A stretch of DNA of 45,366 nt, taken from the NCBI GenBank assembly GCA_031288225.1, contig JAITRU010000050.1, forward strand, positions 1 through 45,366, read 5' to 3'. A program made the translations under genes and the position numbers. Source of the stretch: Holosporaceae bacterium. GTDB lineage: Bacteria; Pseudomonadota; Alphaproteobacteria; UBA3830. The notes under the pieces were generated by a model. The model worked only from the letters and a program-made list of their open reading frames with translations, was not told the origin of the DNA and ran no database searches. Positions 31,507 to 40,038 of the stretch are shown here, piece after piece (position 1 is the first letter of the stretch; every line of letters begins with the position of its first letter).

Positions 31507-32647
31507 TGCAATTTCGGAACTCGACAAAAATCTTGATGAATTTATGAAAAACAACGGCAAGGAATTGAATGAAATGAAAGCAAATATGGTAAAATACGAG
31601 GATGATAGAGCGCTGCGATCGATGGAAAATTTTGGCCGCAAATCCTTGCCATTATCAGAGAATTTGCAGGGAGATTCCTGCCAAAAATCAACATTTATGG
31701 ACTATATTCGCAATGGATCCGAGGAAATTTTCCACAAATCTCTAAGTGAACGACGGGGCGAGGAGGGAGCGTATCTTGTACCCCACGCCATTTCAAAATT
31801 GATCTACAATCGGCTGGAATTTTTATCACCTATCAGGTCCATTGCCAAGGTGGTACGCATATCCACCAATGCCATTGACCTACTTGTGGATTCAAAGGAT
31901 GCCGATGCCAGCTGGGTCGCCGCAGACCACGGTAATTTAGCGGAAACGAATTCTCCGGAAATAAAAAAGATCCAAATTCCGGTACACGAAATTTTTGCAA
32001 AACCAAAGGCTAGCCAACGATTGCTGGATGATGCACAGATTAACGCTGAAGAGTGGTTAATAGAAAAAATTGCCGAAAAAATTTCTGCCCTTGAGAATGC
32101 TGCATTCGTGAGCGGCAATGACAATAATCGTCCAAAGGGATTCCTGGCCTATGAATCTAAAGCCTGCAGCGAGCGTGAATTCGGCAAATTGCAGCATTTT
32201 TCAACCGGAGTGGATGGTAATTTTCCCGAAAACACAAATAATGCCATGGATATTCTCATTGATATGTCCTGTTCTCTCAGACCAATGTATGTGAAGAATG
32301 CCAAGTGGGTGATGTCACGATCTGCGCTGGCCAAGATAAGAAAATTTAGAACAGAAGATGGCTCCTCCATCTGGCAGCCGGCTATTGCGGCGGCATCTCC
32401 ATCAACACTGCTGGGATATCCGGTCATAATAGACGATGATATGCCACCGCTAGAGACTGGAAAAGCATCCACATCTTTAGCCTTTGGTGATTTTTATGCT
32501 GGATATCAGATAGTGGATCGCCAAGGTTTAAAAATTATGCGTGATCCATATACTGCGAAACCATTTGTGGAATTCTACGCCAGCAAACGCACCGGCGGTG
32601 CTGTGGTAGATTTTGATGCCATTAAATTGCTGAAATTTGCAGCCTAG
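31487..32647 (+). CDS. HK97-family major capsid protein (GTA-type)
   Basis: AYLVPHAISKLIYNRLEFLSPIRSIAKVV...VDSKDADASWVAADHG...PKASQRLLDDAQINAEEWL...LKIMRDPYTAKPFVEFYASKRTGGAVVDFDAIKLLKFAA; ORF start 31472, ATG at 31487 is closer to capsid context. Confidence 0.94.
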   Translation: MNKEINDAISELDKNLDEFMKNNGKELNEMKANMVKYEDDRALRSMENFGRKSLPLSENLQGDSCQKSTFMDYIRNGSEEIFHKSLSERRGEEGAYLVPHAISKLIYNRLEFLSPIRSIAKVVRISTNAIDLLVDSKDADASWVAADHGNLAETNSPEIKKIQIPVHEIFAKPKASQRLLDDAQINAEEWLIEKIAEKISALENAAFVSGNDNNRPKGFLAYESKACSEREFGKLQHFSTGVDGNFPENTNNAMDILIDMSCSLRPMYVKNAKWVMSRSALAKIRKFRTEDGSSIWQPAIAAASPSTLLGYPVIIDDDMPPLETGKASTSLAFGDFYAGYQIVDRQGLKIMRDPYTAKPFVEFYASKRTGGAVVDFDAIKLLKFAA

Positions 32648-32870
32648 GCAATGGTGTGCCAGATATAACCATGCTGAATTAAGAATATTATGGATGTTTG
32701 AAAAAAGTGATTCCATGATTTTTCTTTTCTAAAAAACACGAATGTGCCGTCGGATTTCGGCGTAAAACTCATCAAAAAATTTCCCTAAAAATTCACTGCA
32801 ACAATCCAAAATCCGGCGACATGCGCGCACCTGCCAAAACCAAAAGACAAATAATAATAAGAAAGGAAAA

Positions 32871-33476
32871 ATGTCTATGCATATATTATCAATTGAAAAA
32901 CCATCCTTTGAGATTGTCTCATTGCAGGAAATAAAAAATTATCTGCATATTGATCACGATTTTGACGATGAATTGCTTTGGGCTCTCATAGCTACTACTC
33001 GGGAAGCGATGGAAGCAATTGTGCAAAAGTCCATAGTCAAGCAAACCTGGTCCTACATTGTTAGAGTTGGTGTCCTGCGCAGTCTCTGCTGTGATGGTCT
33101 ACATCATCCGTGCATATCCAGTAATATGATTGGCATACCATTGCCAAAACCTCCGGTTCTTAAAATAGTGAGCGTAAGTGTGAACGATTCTAAGCTTGGG
33201 GAAGAAAAATATACGCTGGAAAAGCAGCAATCCAGATTCTGTGTGTTTATGGAGCGGAATGATATTTTTCTTAAAAAAGATGATGCAGATGTTGCGGTGG
33301 TATTTGAGGCTGGCATGGCTGAAACTTCAGCGAATATTCCCTATACGCTGAAATTGGCAAATCTCATGATGGTGGCAAATGCCTATAATGAGCGCTATTC
33401 CTACAAATCAGATAAATTCGTGACTGATGCTATCCGGCAGTTACTCAATCCATTCTTAACTTTGCGAGTTTCATAG
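32871..33476 (+). CDS. phage/GTA head-tail connector (gp6-like)
   Basis: LQEIKNYLHIDHDFDDELLWALIATTREAMEAIVQKSIVKQTWSY; gene order. Confidence 0.82.
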   Translation: MSMHILSIEKPSFEIVSLQEIKNYLHIDHDFDDELLWALIATTREAMEAIVQKSIVKQTWSYIVRVGVLRSLCCDGLHHPCISSNMIGIPLPKPPVLKIVSVSVNDSKLGEEKYTLEKQQSRFCVFMERNDIFLKKDDADVAVVFEAGMAETSANIPYTLKLANLMMVANAYNERYSYKSDKFVTDAIRQLLNPFLTLRVS

Positions 33477-33485
33477 GAGAAAACC

Positions 33486-33782
33486 ATGATGCCTAGTAAA
33501 TTATTCAATACAAAAGTTCAGATAGAAGCAAAAACCACCACGCTATCCACAGATAATACATGGGTTTCGGAGTATTCCCTATGGCGCGAACTATGGGCTT
33601 CGATTTCCATAAAATACATGTCACCGTGCACCACGGTGTATCTTTTTATGATCAAATGGAAGCGAGATTTTCCAGCGAATTTTCGCGTAAAGGTTAGTGG
33701 CAAAATTTTTGTGCCAACACAACCGCCGATTCAAGATTTTCAAAGCGAATCTATCATATTTCACGCTAAGCTAACCGGTTAA
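33486..33782 (+). CDS. phage/GTA head-tail adaptor-like protein
   Basis: About 98 aa; WVSEYSLWRELWASISIKY, RDFPANFRVKVSGKIF; gene order. Confidence 0.65.
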   Translation: MMPSKLFNTKVQIEAKTTTLSTDNTWVSEYSLWRELWASISIKYMSPCTTVYLFMIKWKRDFPANFRVKVSGKIFVPTQPPIQDFQSESIIFHAKLTG

Positions 33783-33868
33783 TTTTTAATTCATTGCAAA
33801 AACGATTTTGGTTATTTTTTTATTAAAATATTTTTTTTACTTTCAATTACTAGCAAAGGAGAACTATA

Positions 33869-34279
33869 ATGTTTCCATGGGATTTTGGAATTATCAATGC
33901 AATAAAACAGGGAATTGGTTTAGATATATATCCGTCGCATCCACCTGACAATCAGCGTAAAACTCCATATTTGGTATTTGAATTAAAAAACATTCGAACG
34001 GAGAAACGAATGTTATCAAGAACAGAGTTTTCCATGACCATTGTTGATGATGGAACCTGCGCTGGGGAGTGTTTCAAAGTGTTAAAGACCATAAACAAAA
34101 TAATCAGTGAAGAGTTAACGCTAAATCATGAAGAATTGCAGATTGGAGCAGCTCGAATCAAAATAACTTCCGTTGAATGCAAAAAAAATATCCTTACATT
34201 AAATTGTGTGGCCATGCTACGATTAACGCCTTCCTGTAGTAATAATTATGATAATACTGGTTGTGGTGGGAATGAATAA
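33869..34279 (+). CDS. DUF3168-like / GTA gp8-like tail completion protein
   Basis: DIYPSHPPDNQRKTPYLVFELKNIRTEKRMLSRTEFSMTIVDDG...; gene order; AAGGAG RBS. Confidence 0.55.
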   Translation: MFPWDFGIINAIKQGIGLDIYPSHPPDNQRKTPYLVFELKNIRTEKRMLSRTEFSMTIVDDGTCAGECFKVLKTINKIISEELTLNHEELQIGAARIKITSVECKKNILTLNCVAMLRLTPSCSNNYDNTGCGGNE

Positions 34280-34295
34280 TTACAAAGGAGAGGAT

Positions 34296-34415
34296 ATGAT
34301 GAATTTAGATAAGAAAGATAATAGCAACGAAGGTGATATACTGGACAATCTGGAGGAACACATGGAGCATATGTCCAGAACTACGCCAACAACGATGCCT
34401 GAATGGATGTGCTAA
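34296..34415 (+). CDS. 39-aa small ORF, unknown
   Basis: GGAGAGG RBS, MMNLDKKDNSNEGDILDNLEEHMEHMSRTTPTTMPEWMC; stop is one base before the next ATG; below the ORF track cutoff. Confidence 0.45.
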   Translation: MMNLDKKDNSNEGDILDNLEEHMEHMSRTTPTTMPEWMC

Positions 34416-34416
34416 T

Positions 34417-34929
34417 ATGTACGAATCAGATTTAATCCTTGGAGTAAGCGGGTTACCTCCGGAAAGTGCCAGAAACTGCCGGCAGGAATTGTTTCCCATG
34501 TCCAGCGGCGAATTTAGGAAATCCATAAACGGAAATCTCATGTTTCTGGAATCCAGTAAACGCAAGCGCTACGGCAGTATTATTTCTTGCAAAGATATAA
34601 ATTCCCCGGTGGTGGACAAAATTTGGGTTGGATCCCAAATAATGGTGGGATGCATACAGAATCTCTGGCAGTGCATCGAAGCTGGCGGTAGCTCCCTGAA
34701 GCTGATCCGTCCTCCCGTCGACAAATCCGTTAGTGTGGTAGATAATTTTGGAAATCACGTCGGATTCGAGATATCTGACGGCGATGAAGTGAGAGTATAC
34801 AGAATTTATGATGAGAGAATCTTCGTTTGCTTTCGCCCATGGCTTAACATGTATGTGATGGATTTTTCCATCGAAACCGACGAATGGGGTATGAACGGCA
34901 GTTGGAAAATTGTACTGGAAGAAGTATAG
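34417..34929 (+). CDS. phage tail-associated protein, conserved but functionally unassigned
   Basis: SPVVDKIWVGSQIMVGCIQNLWQ... and C-terminal FRPWLNMYVMDFSIETDEWGMNGSWKIVLEEV recall phage tail-region proteins ending in WSL-LEEV (from memory). Confidence 0.55.
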   Translation: MYESDLILGVSGLPPESARNCRQELFPMSSGEFRKSINGNLMFLESSKRKRYGSIISCKDINSPVVDKIWVGSQIMVGCIQNLWQCIEAGGSSLKLIRPPVDKSVSVVDNFGNHVGFEISDGDEVRVYRIYDERIFVCFRPWLNMYVMDFSIETDEWGMNGSWKIVLEEV

Positions 34930-35157
34930 GCGCACTGAATTGGATTTTGTGTTTTGAGCAAGATTTGATGACCCATGCTCCCGGGGGGCTTTATAGTAGA
35001 CCCGTTTTGCATTACGGTACGGTATTTTTAGGTCTTTGGGATCTAGGTCTTCAGCATTTCTCACTGTAAGTATAAACTGAATCCACCATAGCCTCTTGGA
35101 AAAACTCACCGAACCTCTTTAACTTAAATTCTTCCATCCCAACATGGGACTCCAGAG

Positions 35158-36282
35158 CTAGTGTTCCTCGTAACTTATGGGTTTGTGTCTAGCCAGGGCA
35201 AGAATCATACCCACGGATATACTGAGAGCAATCATAGAGGATCCTCCATAGCTTATGAATGGCAATGTCATGCCTTTGGTTGGGAGAATGTGCAATGTGG
35301 AAGCTATGTTGATAAAGGACTGTAAACCGAACTGAGATAGTAGCCCAACCGATGCAATTATGGAAAACAAACTATTTTCTTTTATGGCTTTGAACATACC
35401 GTACACAACGATGAAGGCAATCAGCAATACTACAAATATGCAAACGAAAAATCCAAACTCTTCCCCCAATACAGCAAACACAAAATCCGAATGAGCATCC
35501 GGTAGGTGTTTTTTTATGATGCCCTCACCGGGGCCAACTCCGAACAATCCTCCGTGCGAAAACGCCTCGAGAGATCTGTTGATTTGATAATGATCTCCTA
35601 TATCAGGGTTTAAAAATCTGTCTATGCGGTTAGCTACATGGGGCAGCATGCCGTAGCCAAGCACCATAACACATGCGCTACCAATGACCATTATCAGAAC
35701 AAAGATTATGGGAATTCCACCCAAAAATAATTGACAGAACCATATGGCAATGGTCACAACTATCATGCCTATGTCCGGCTGTAATACCAATAAGGCCACA
35801 AACATGGCCACCATGACAGTGGCAATGAGTTTTCCCTTGAAATTTGGAAATTTATTCTGTTTGGAGATCAGCCACGCAGTAATAATCGCCATTGCTGGCT
35901 TTGTAAATTCGGATGGCTGGATGGAAAATCCAAAAACAGACAACCAACGCTTTGCTCCCTTAATGCCAGGGCTATAGAGTATAGTCGCTGCAGTCAGCAT
36001 CATGGACAGGAAAAAGATTATCACTGATATTTTTTTTATGCCGCTGTCATCAAGGGTAGAAATTATAAATATAATAGCCAGTGATGGCACAATATAAATG
36101 AGGTGTCGCCTAAGAAAATAAAAACGATCAATGCCGATTTTGTTTGCTACCATGGGCGTTGCTGCCATTGACATTAAAATGCCAAAGGCAATCATGGTCA
36201 GGAATGCCAGCAACATCACTCGATCCACCGACCACCACCAGCGACCAAAAACACTGTCGTCTGCTCTGGAAAAACTTATCAT
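35158..36282 (-). CDS. ftsW: FtsW/RodA/SpoVE-family lipid II polymerase, likely FtsW
   Basis: KRWLSVFGFSIQPSEFTKPAMAIITAWLISKQ, SHGGLFGVGPGEGIIKKHLPDAHSDFVFAVLGEEFG, GMTLPFISYGGSSM. Confidence 0.95.
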   Translation of the reverse strand: MISFSRADDSVFGRWWWSVDRVMLLAFLTMIAFGILMSMAATPMVANKIGIDRFYFLRRHLIYIVPSLAIIFIISTLDDSGIKKISVIIFFLSMMLTAATILYSPGIKGAKRWLSVFGFSIQPSEFTKPAMAIITAWLISKQNKFPNFKGKLIATVMVAMFVALLVLQPDIGMIVVTIAIWFCQLFLGGIPIIFVLIMVIGSACVMVLGYGMLPHVANRIDRFLNPDIGDHYQINRSLEAFSHGGLFGVGPGEGIIKKHLPDAHSDFVFAVLGEEFGFFVCIFVVLLIAFIVVYGMFKAIKENSLFSIIASVGLLSQFGLQSFINIASTLHILPTKGMTLPFISYGGSSMIALSISVGMILALARHKPISYEEH

Positions 36283-36361
36283 TGGACTTTCCTGACAGCT
36301 TTATTTGCGTGCTGTGCATTTTTTTGTTCTTGTTCTTGTTTTTTTATTTACTTTTATATCC

Positions 36362-37294
36362 TCATTTTTTTTCAAATACCAGCGTCGTCCAATTTTGATA
36401 ATCGTAGGCGTATTTTTGTGCTAGTTTCATGGAATATTTGTTTTTTACGCTGTGGTCATCGGAATTGAATCCAGATAGCACTAGTAATCCATTAGGAGAT
36501 AGTGAATCAATAATTACACTGGCCATATCCATGAGTGGTTCCGATAAAATATTTGCCACTATAAAATTATACGATTTTCTTTGACCGCAGCAATGAGTAT
36601 GGGTTTGAGATCCGGTATTTTGAGCTGCAAATTCATATTTTTCGTTTTGAAAAACTGATACCCTATGGGCGACCCGATTCAGTGCAACGTTTTCTTTCGC
36701 CGTGCGTACAGCTTCCGCATCGCTATCACAGGCAACGACACTTCTGGCTCCCAATTTTGCCATAGCTATACTCAAAATACCAGATCCACATCCAATATCC
36801 AGCGAATGCAAATGCTTTTTACAGTCGAAAAACATTTGGCAAGCCAGCAAGCATCTGTTGGTTGTTGGATGCTCTCCTGTTCCAAAAGCGGTTGCAGCGG
36901 CAATTTCTATGCTGATTTTATCGAATGGAATAACCTCTCCTCTCACATGGGGACCGTACGAATAAAATTTACCAATTGAAATTGGGCGGAAATTTTCGAA
37001 ACATCTCCTAAGCCAATCAATATCATCCAATATATCCACCGAAAGCGATGAATAGCTGTAACTACCAAGAGCTGCCGCAATTTCAACTTCACTGATGGGT
37101 TTCAGGTCCAAGATTTCCACAAACCAGTTTGTTTCCTTTGCTTCGGCACAGGAAACAGACATATAATTTTTTTCCGAAAGCACATCCACTATTTCGAATG
37201 CCGCTCCTATGGAAAAACTTTCGATGGTACATCTGAAAATTTTTTCTCCAACTACTCCGCTGCGATGAATTCTGTCCTCAGAAAATTTTCTCAT
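36362..37294 (-). CDS. prmA: ribosomal protein L11 methyltransferase
   Basis: AAATAFGTGEHPTTNRCLLACQ, LDIGCGSGILSIAMAKLGARSVVACDSDAEAVRTAKENVALN, FIVANILSEPL. Confidence 0.92.
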   Translation of the reverse strand: MRKFSEDRIHRSGVVGEKIFRCTIESFSIGAAFEIVDVLSEKNYMSVSCAEAKETNWFVEILDLKPISEVEIAAALGSYSYSSLSVDILDDIDWLRRCFENFRPISIGKFYSYGPHVRGEVIPFDKISIEIAAATAFGTGEHPTTNRCLLACQMFFDCKKHLHSLDIGCGSGILSIAMAKLGARSVVACDSDAEAVRTAKENVALNRVAHRVSVFQNEKYEFAAQNTGSQTHTHCCGQRKSYNFIVANILSEPLMDMASVIIDSLSPNGLLVLSGFNSDDHSVKNKYSMKLAQKYAYDYQNWTTLVFEKK

Positions 37295-37313
37295 GCAATC
37301 GTATCACCTGTGT

Positions 37314-37859
37314 TTATTTTGTGATCAATGGCAGTAGCATCAACATCAATTGTTTCCCTTCCATTTGTGGAGTTCCCTCACATTTTGCTATGTCCTTGAG
37401 ATCATCCACGAGGCGGTTCAGAACTCTGATACCAATGTCCTGGTGCGATATTTCCCTTCCCCGAAGTCGCAGAGTAACTTTCACTTTATTGCCATCCTTG
37501 AGAAATCGACAAATACTGTTGAGCTTTACCTGGTAATCGTGAGAAGCAATGGTGGAAGTAAACTTCATTTCTTTCACTTCTATGGTCTTTTGTTTTTTCT
37601 TTGCTTCAGATTTTTTCTTTTGAAGTTCGTATTTTAGCTTCCCATAATTTATTATTTTGCACACCGGCGGTATTGTTTGAGGAGAGATCTCCACCAAGTC
37701 CAAATCCGCTTCCGCTGCCATGTTAATGGCTTCTTTTAGGCTAACTATGCCTGCAAGATGACCATCTTGGTCAATCAAACGAACCTCAGGAGCAGTTATT
37801 GCTCCATTGATTTTATATTTCTCTTCAGTAAATTTATTATCTTTCAAATTTATCTCCAA
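37314..37859 (-). CDS. infC: translation initiation factor IF-3
   Basis: INGAITAPEVRLIDQDGHLAGIVSLKEA, PPVCKIINYGKLKYELQKK, KVKVTLRLRGREISHQDIG. Confidence 0.96.
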   Translation of the reverse strand: MEINLKDNKFTEEKYKINGAITAPEVRLIDQDGHLAGIVSLKEAINMAAEADLDLVEISPQTIPPVCKIINYGKLKYELQKKKSEAKKKQKTIEVKEMKFTSTIASHDYQVKLNSICRFLKDGNKVKVTLRLRGREISHQDIGIRVLNRLVDDLKDIAKCEGTPQMEGKQLMLMLLPLITK

Positions 37860-37968
37860 TAAATCACATGATATACATCAACGACTACAAATCATTAATT
37901 TTTTCGTAAAAATTAACAACATTTATCCATGGAACAGACAATATTTATTCATAATGTTATGAACATAC

Positions 37969-38295
37969 TTACTCTCCTCTCGGTAACATTACAATCAGGT
38001 CATTTTCGTAGGACAATCCCAATACACTACGTGCAACTTCTTCCAGAAGATCGAGGTCAATATTGTCATTGCGCAGGAGACTTATTTTATTTTCCAGAAA
38101 AGCATTTTCTTCTCTCAAAATTTTGAGTTCCCTTTCCAGGTTAACAATTTCAATCCGTAGTTTACTCCAGGACAAAGCTCCACGAGCACCGCTGATGACA
38201 TGGAATGCGAAGTACCACACAATACACACCCATATCATATTAGAAGCTATTAATCCTATATTTTTATTAATGGAAGGAGAAGAAAAGAACAGCAT
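37969..38295 (-). CDS. FtsB/DivIC-like septum formation initiator
   Basis: Short N-terminal TM then coiled coil LERELKILREENAFLENKISLLRNDNIDLDLLEEVARSVLGLSYENDLIV. Confidence 0.8.
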   Translation of the reverse strand: MLFFSSPSINKNIGLIASNMIWVCIVWYFAFHVISGARGALSWSKLRIEIVNLERELKILREENAFLENKISLLRNDNIDLDLLEEVARSVLGLSYENDLIVMLPRGE

Positions 38296-39144
38296 CTAAT
38301 GTGACATATCCAAATATTTTGATTTTTTAGCTAATTCATCAAATTGCTGCAGAGTAACTAGGAAATCTCGCAGGAAATGCAACGGAATCATGTTGGGACC
38401 GTCCGAGAAGGCATTCTCAGGATCAAAGTGTGTTTCAATGAATATTCCGGCAACTCCAACGGCTGCTGCGGCTCTGGCAAGGATTTCCACATATTTTCTA
38501 TTGCCACCGCTTGCATTGCCCAAACTTCCAGGCTCCTGCACCGAATGCGTCGCATCAAATATTACCGGATATCCGGTATCTGCCATAATTTTGATGGAAC
38601 GCATATCAGACACCAGGCGATTGTATCCAAAGCAAGCTCCTCTTTCACAAAGCATGACATTGTCATTGCCAGCGTCTAGCACTTTTTGTAGAACATTTTT
38701 AATATCCCAGGGAGACAGAAATTGCCCTTTCTTTATATTGATAGGATTGCCGGTCTTTGCAGCGGCTACCAAAAGATCTGTCTGGCGGCACAGAAATGCT
38801 GGAATTTGTAACACATCAACTACGGCAGACACCGGTATGCACTGGTGCGTTTCGTGCACATCAGTAAGGGTGCAGCAGCCACTGGAGCTGCGTATTTCCG
38901 AGAAAATTTCCATCGCTTCATCGAACAAAATGCCTCTTTTGGAAGAGATGCTGGTTCTGTTAGCCTTATCAAAGGATGCTTTGAATATAAACGGAATTCC
39001 AAGGTTGGTGGTTACCTTCACCAAATGATCAGCAATCCGAAGTGCCATATCACGATTTTCTATAACACACGGACCAGCTATCAACACAAACGGCATCTGG
39101 CTTGATATTGAAATATTTCCGATTTTAATGACTTTGCCTACCAT
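38296..39144 (-). CDS. kdsA: 2-dehydro-3-deoxyphosphooctonate aldolase (KDO-8-P synthase)
   Basis: FVLIAGPCVIENRDMALRIADHL, FKASFDKANRTS, GCCTLTDVHETHQCIPVSAVVDVLQIPAFLCRQTDLL, FIETHFDPENAFSDGPNMIPL. Confidence 0.97.
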   Translation of the reverse strand: MVGKVIKIGNISISSQMPFVLIAGPCVIENRDMALRIADHLVKVTTNLGIPFIFKASFDKANRTSISSKRGILFDEAMEIFSEIRSSSGCCTLTDVHETHQCIPVSAVVDVLQIPAFLCRQTDLLVAAAKTGNPINIKKGQFLSPWDIKNVLQKVLDAGNDNVMLCERGACFGYNRLVSDMRSIKIMADTGYPVIFDATHSVQEPGSLGNASGGNRKYVEILARAAAAVGVAGIFIETHFDPENAFSDGPNMIPLHFLRDFLVTLQQFDELAKKSKYLDMSH

Positions 39145-39195
39145 GGCACGGCCTTTATGTAGGTCTTAGCCATTAAAAACACCATATGCATGAAA

Positions 39196-39792
39196 CTATT
39201 TTTTCCCCTTATCAAAAGTCTTTCCACTCTGGGCAGTATCCTTATTCTTCCAATTCTCCGTCACACCTCCAGCGGCTGTGCCATTTGCCGCAGCAGCATC
39301 GGAGGCAGTTGCTGCTGGACTTCTGGACTTATCAGCGATCTTACCTACGGGCATAGCTGCTCCAACTCTTGCATCTTTTGATCCAGAATTATCCTTTGTC
39401 GTTGATTTTTTCCCGGCAGTTTTACCGCCAGCAGTACTTGCACCAGCGGCGTTTTTGGTGGCCGGAACTTTCCCTGCTATCGAATTCTTTTCCGAGGCAA
39501 TGTTAGGATTATTGGCACTTTCCCTGGCAACTGCGTCTATGAGTGACTCTTTTGGTGCAACGGTGTGTTTTAGAATTTTTGCCATCACAAGGCAATTGAC
39601 CACAAAGAGCGACATCATAATAGCCGTAGAGCGAGTCAAAAAATTCGCTTGTCCTCGCACCGAAAACACGCCACTAGCTGCACCTCCACCACTGGATCCC
39701 AATGCACCATCGGAATCGTGCTTCTGCAGCAACACAATGCCAACAATTGCAATTGCAAGGACAAAATGGATACTAAGCAAAAAATATATCAT
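39196..39792 (-). CDS. secG: protein-export subunit SecG with long Ala/Lys-rich C-terminal tail
   Basis: IVGIVLLQKHDSDGALGSSGGGAASGVFSVRGQANFLTRSTAIMMSLFVVNCLVMA. Confidence 0.9.
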   Translation of the reverse strand: MIYFLLSIHFVLAIAIVGIVLLQKHDSDGALGSSGGGAASGVFSVRGQANFLTRSTAIMMSLFVVNCLVMAKILKHTVAPKESLIDAVARESANNPNIASEKNSIAGKVPATKNAAGASTAGGKTAGKKSTTKDNSGSKDARVGAAMPVGKIADKSRSPAATASDAAAANGTAAGGVTENWKNKDTAQSGKTFDKGKK

Positions 39793-39873
39793 AAAAAATT
39801 ACCTCACCAACACCGACCCAAGCATGTTCCAACATACAATTCAATATCAGTAATATTTATACAAAACAAAACA

Positions 39874-40038
39874 CTAATCATGCACGATAGCATCAGAAGC
39901 GCAACAAGATTTACAGCACCCGCATTGCAAACATATATCGCGGTCGATTTCCAGAACACCATCCTTTTCCCTAATCGCCTGTACTGGGCAAACATTAATA
40001 CAAGACAGACACTTTTTACACTTTTCCATGACAATCAT
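39874..40038 (-). CDS. 54-aa 2[4Fe-4S] ferredoxin, missed by the ORF track
   Basis: MIVMEKCKKCLSCINVCPVQAIREKDGVLEIDRDICLQCGCCKSCCASDAIVHD; two CxxCxxCxxxC motifs; start overlaps the murJ stop (ATGA). Confidence 0.88.
   Translation of the reverse strand: MIVMEKCKKCLSCINVCPVQAIREKDGVLEIDRDICLQCGCCKSCCASDAIVHD

Noticed and set aside
34453-35109. 218-aa minus-strand ORF
   Set aside because: Mostly antisense to the 34417-34929 tail-like gene; its first part may be remnant sequence but is not supported as a gene.
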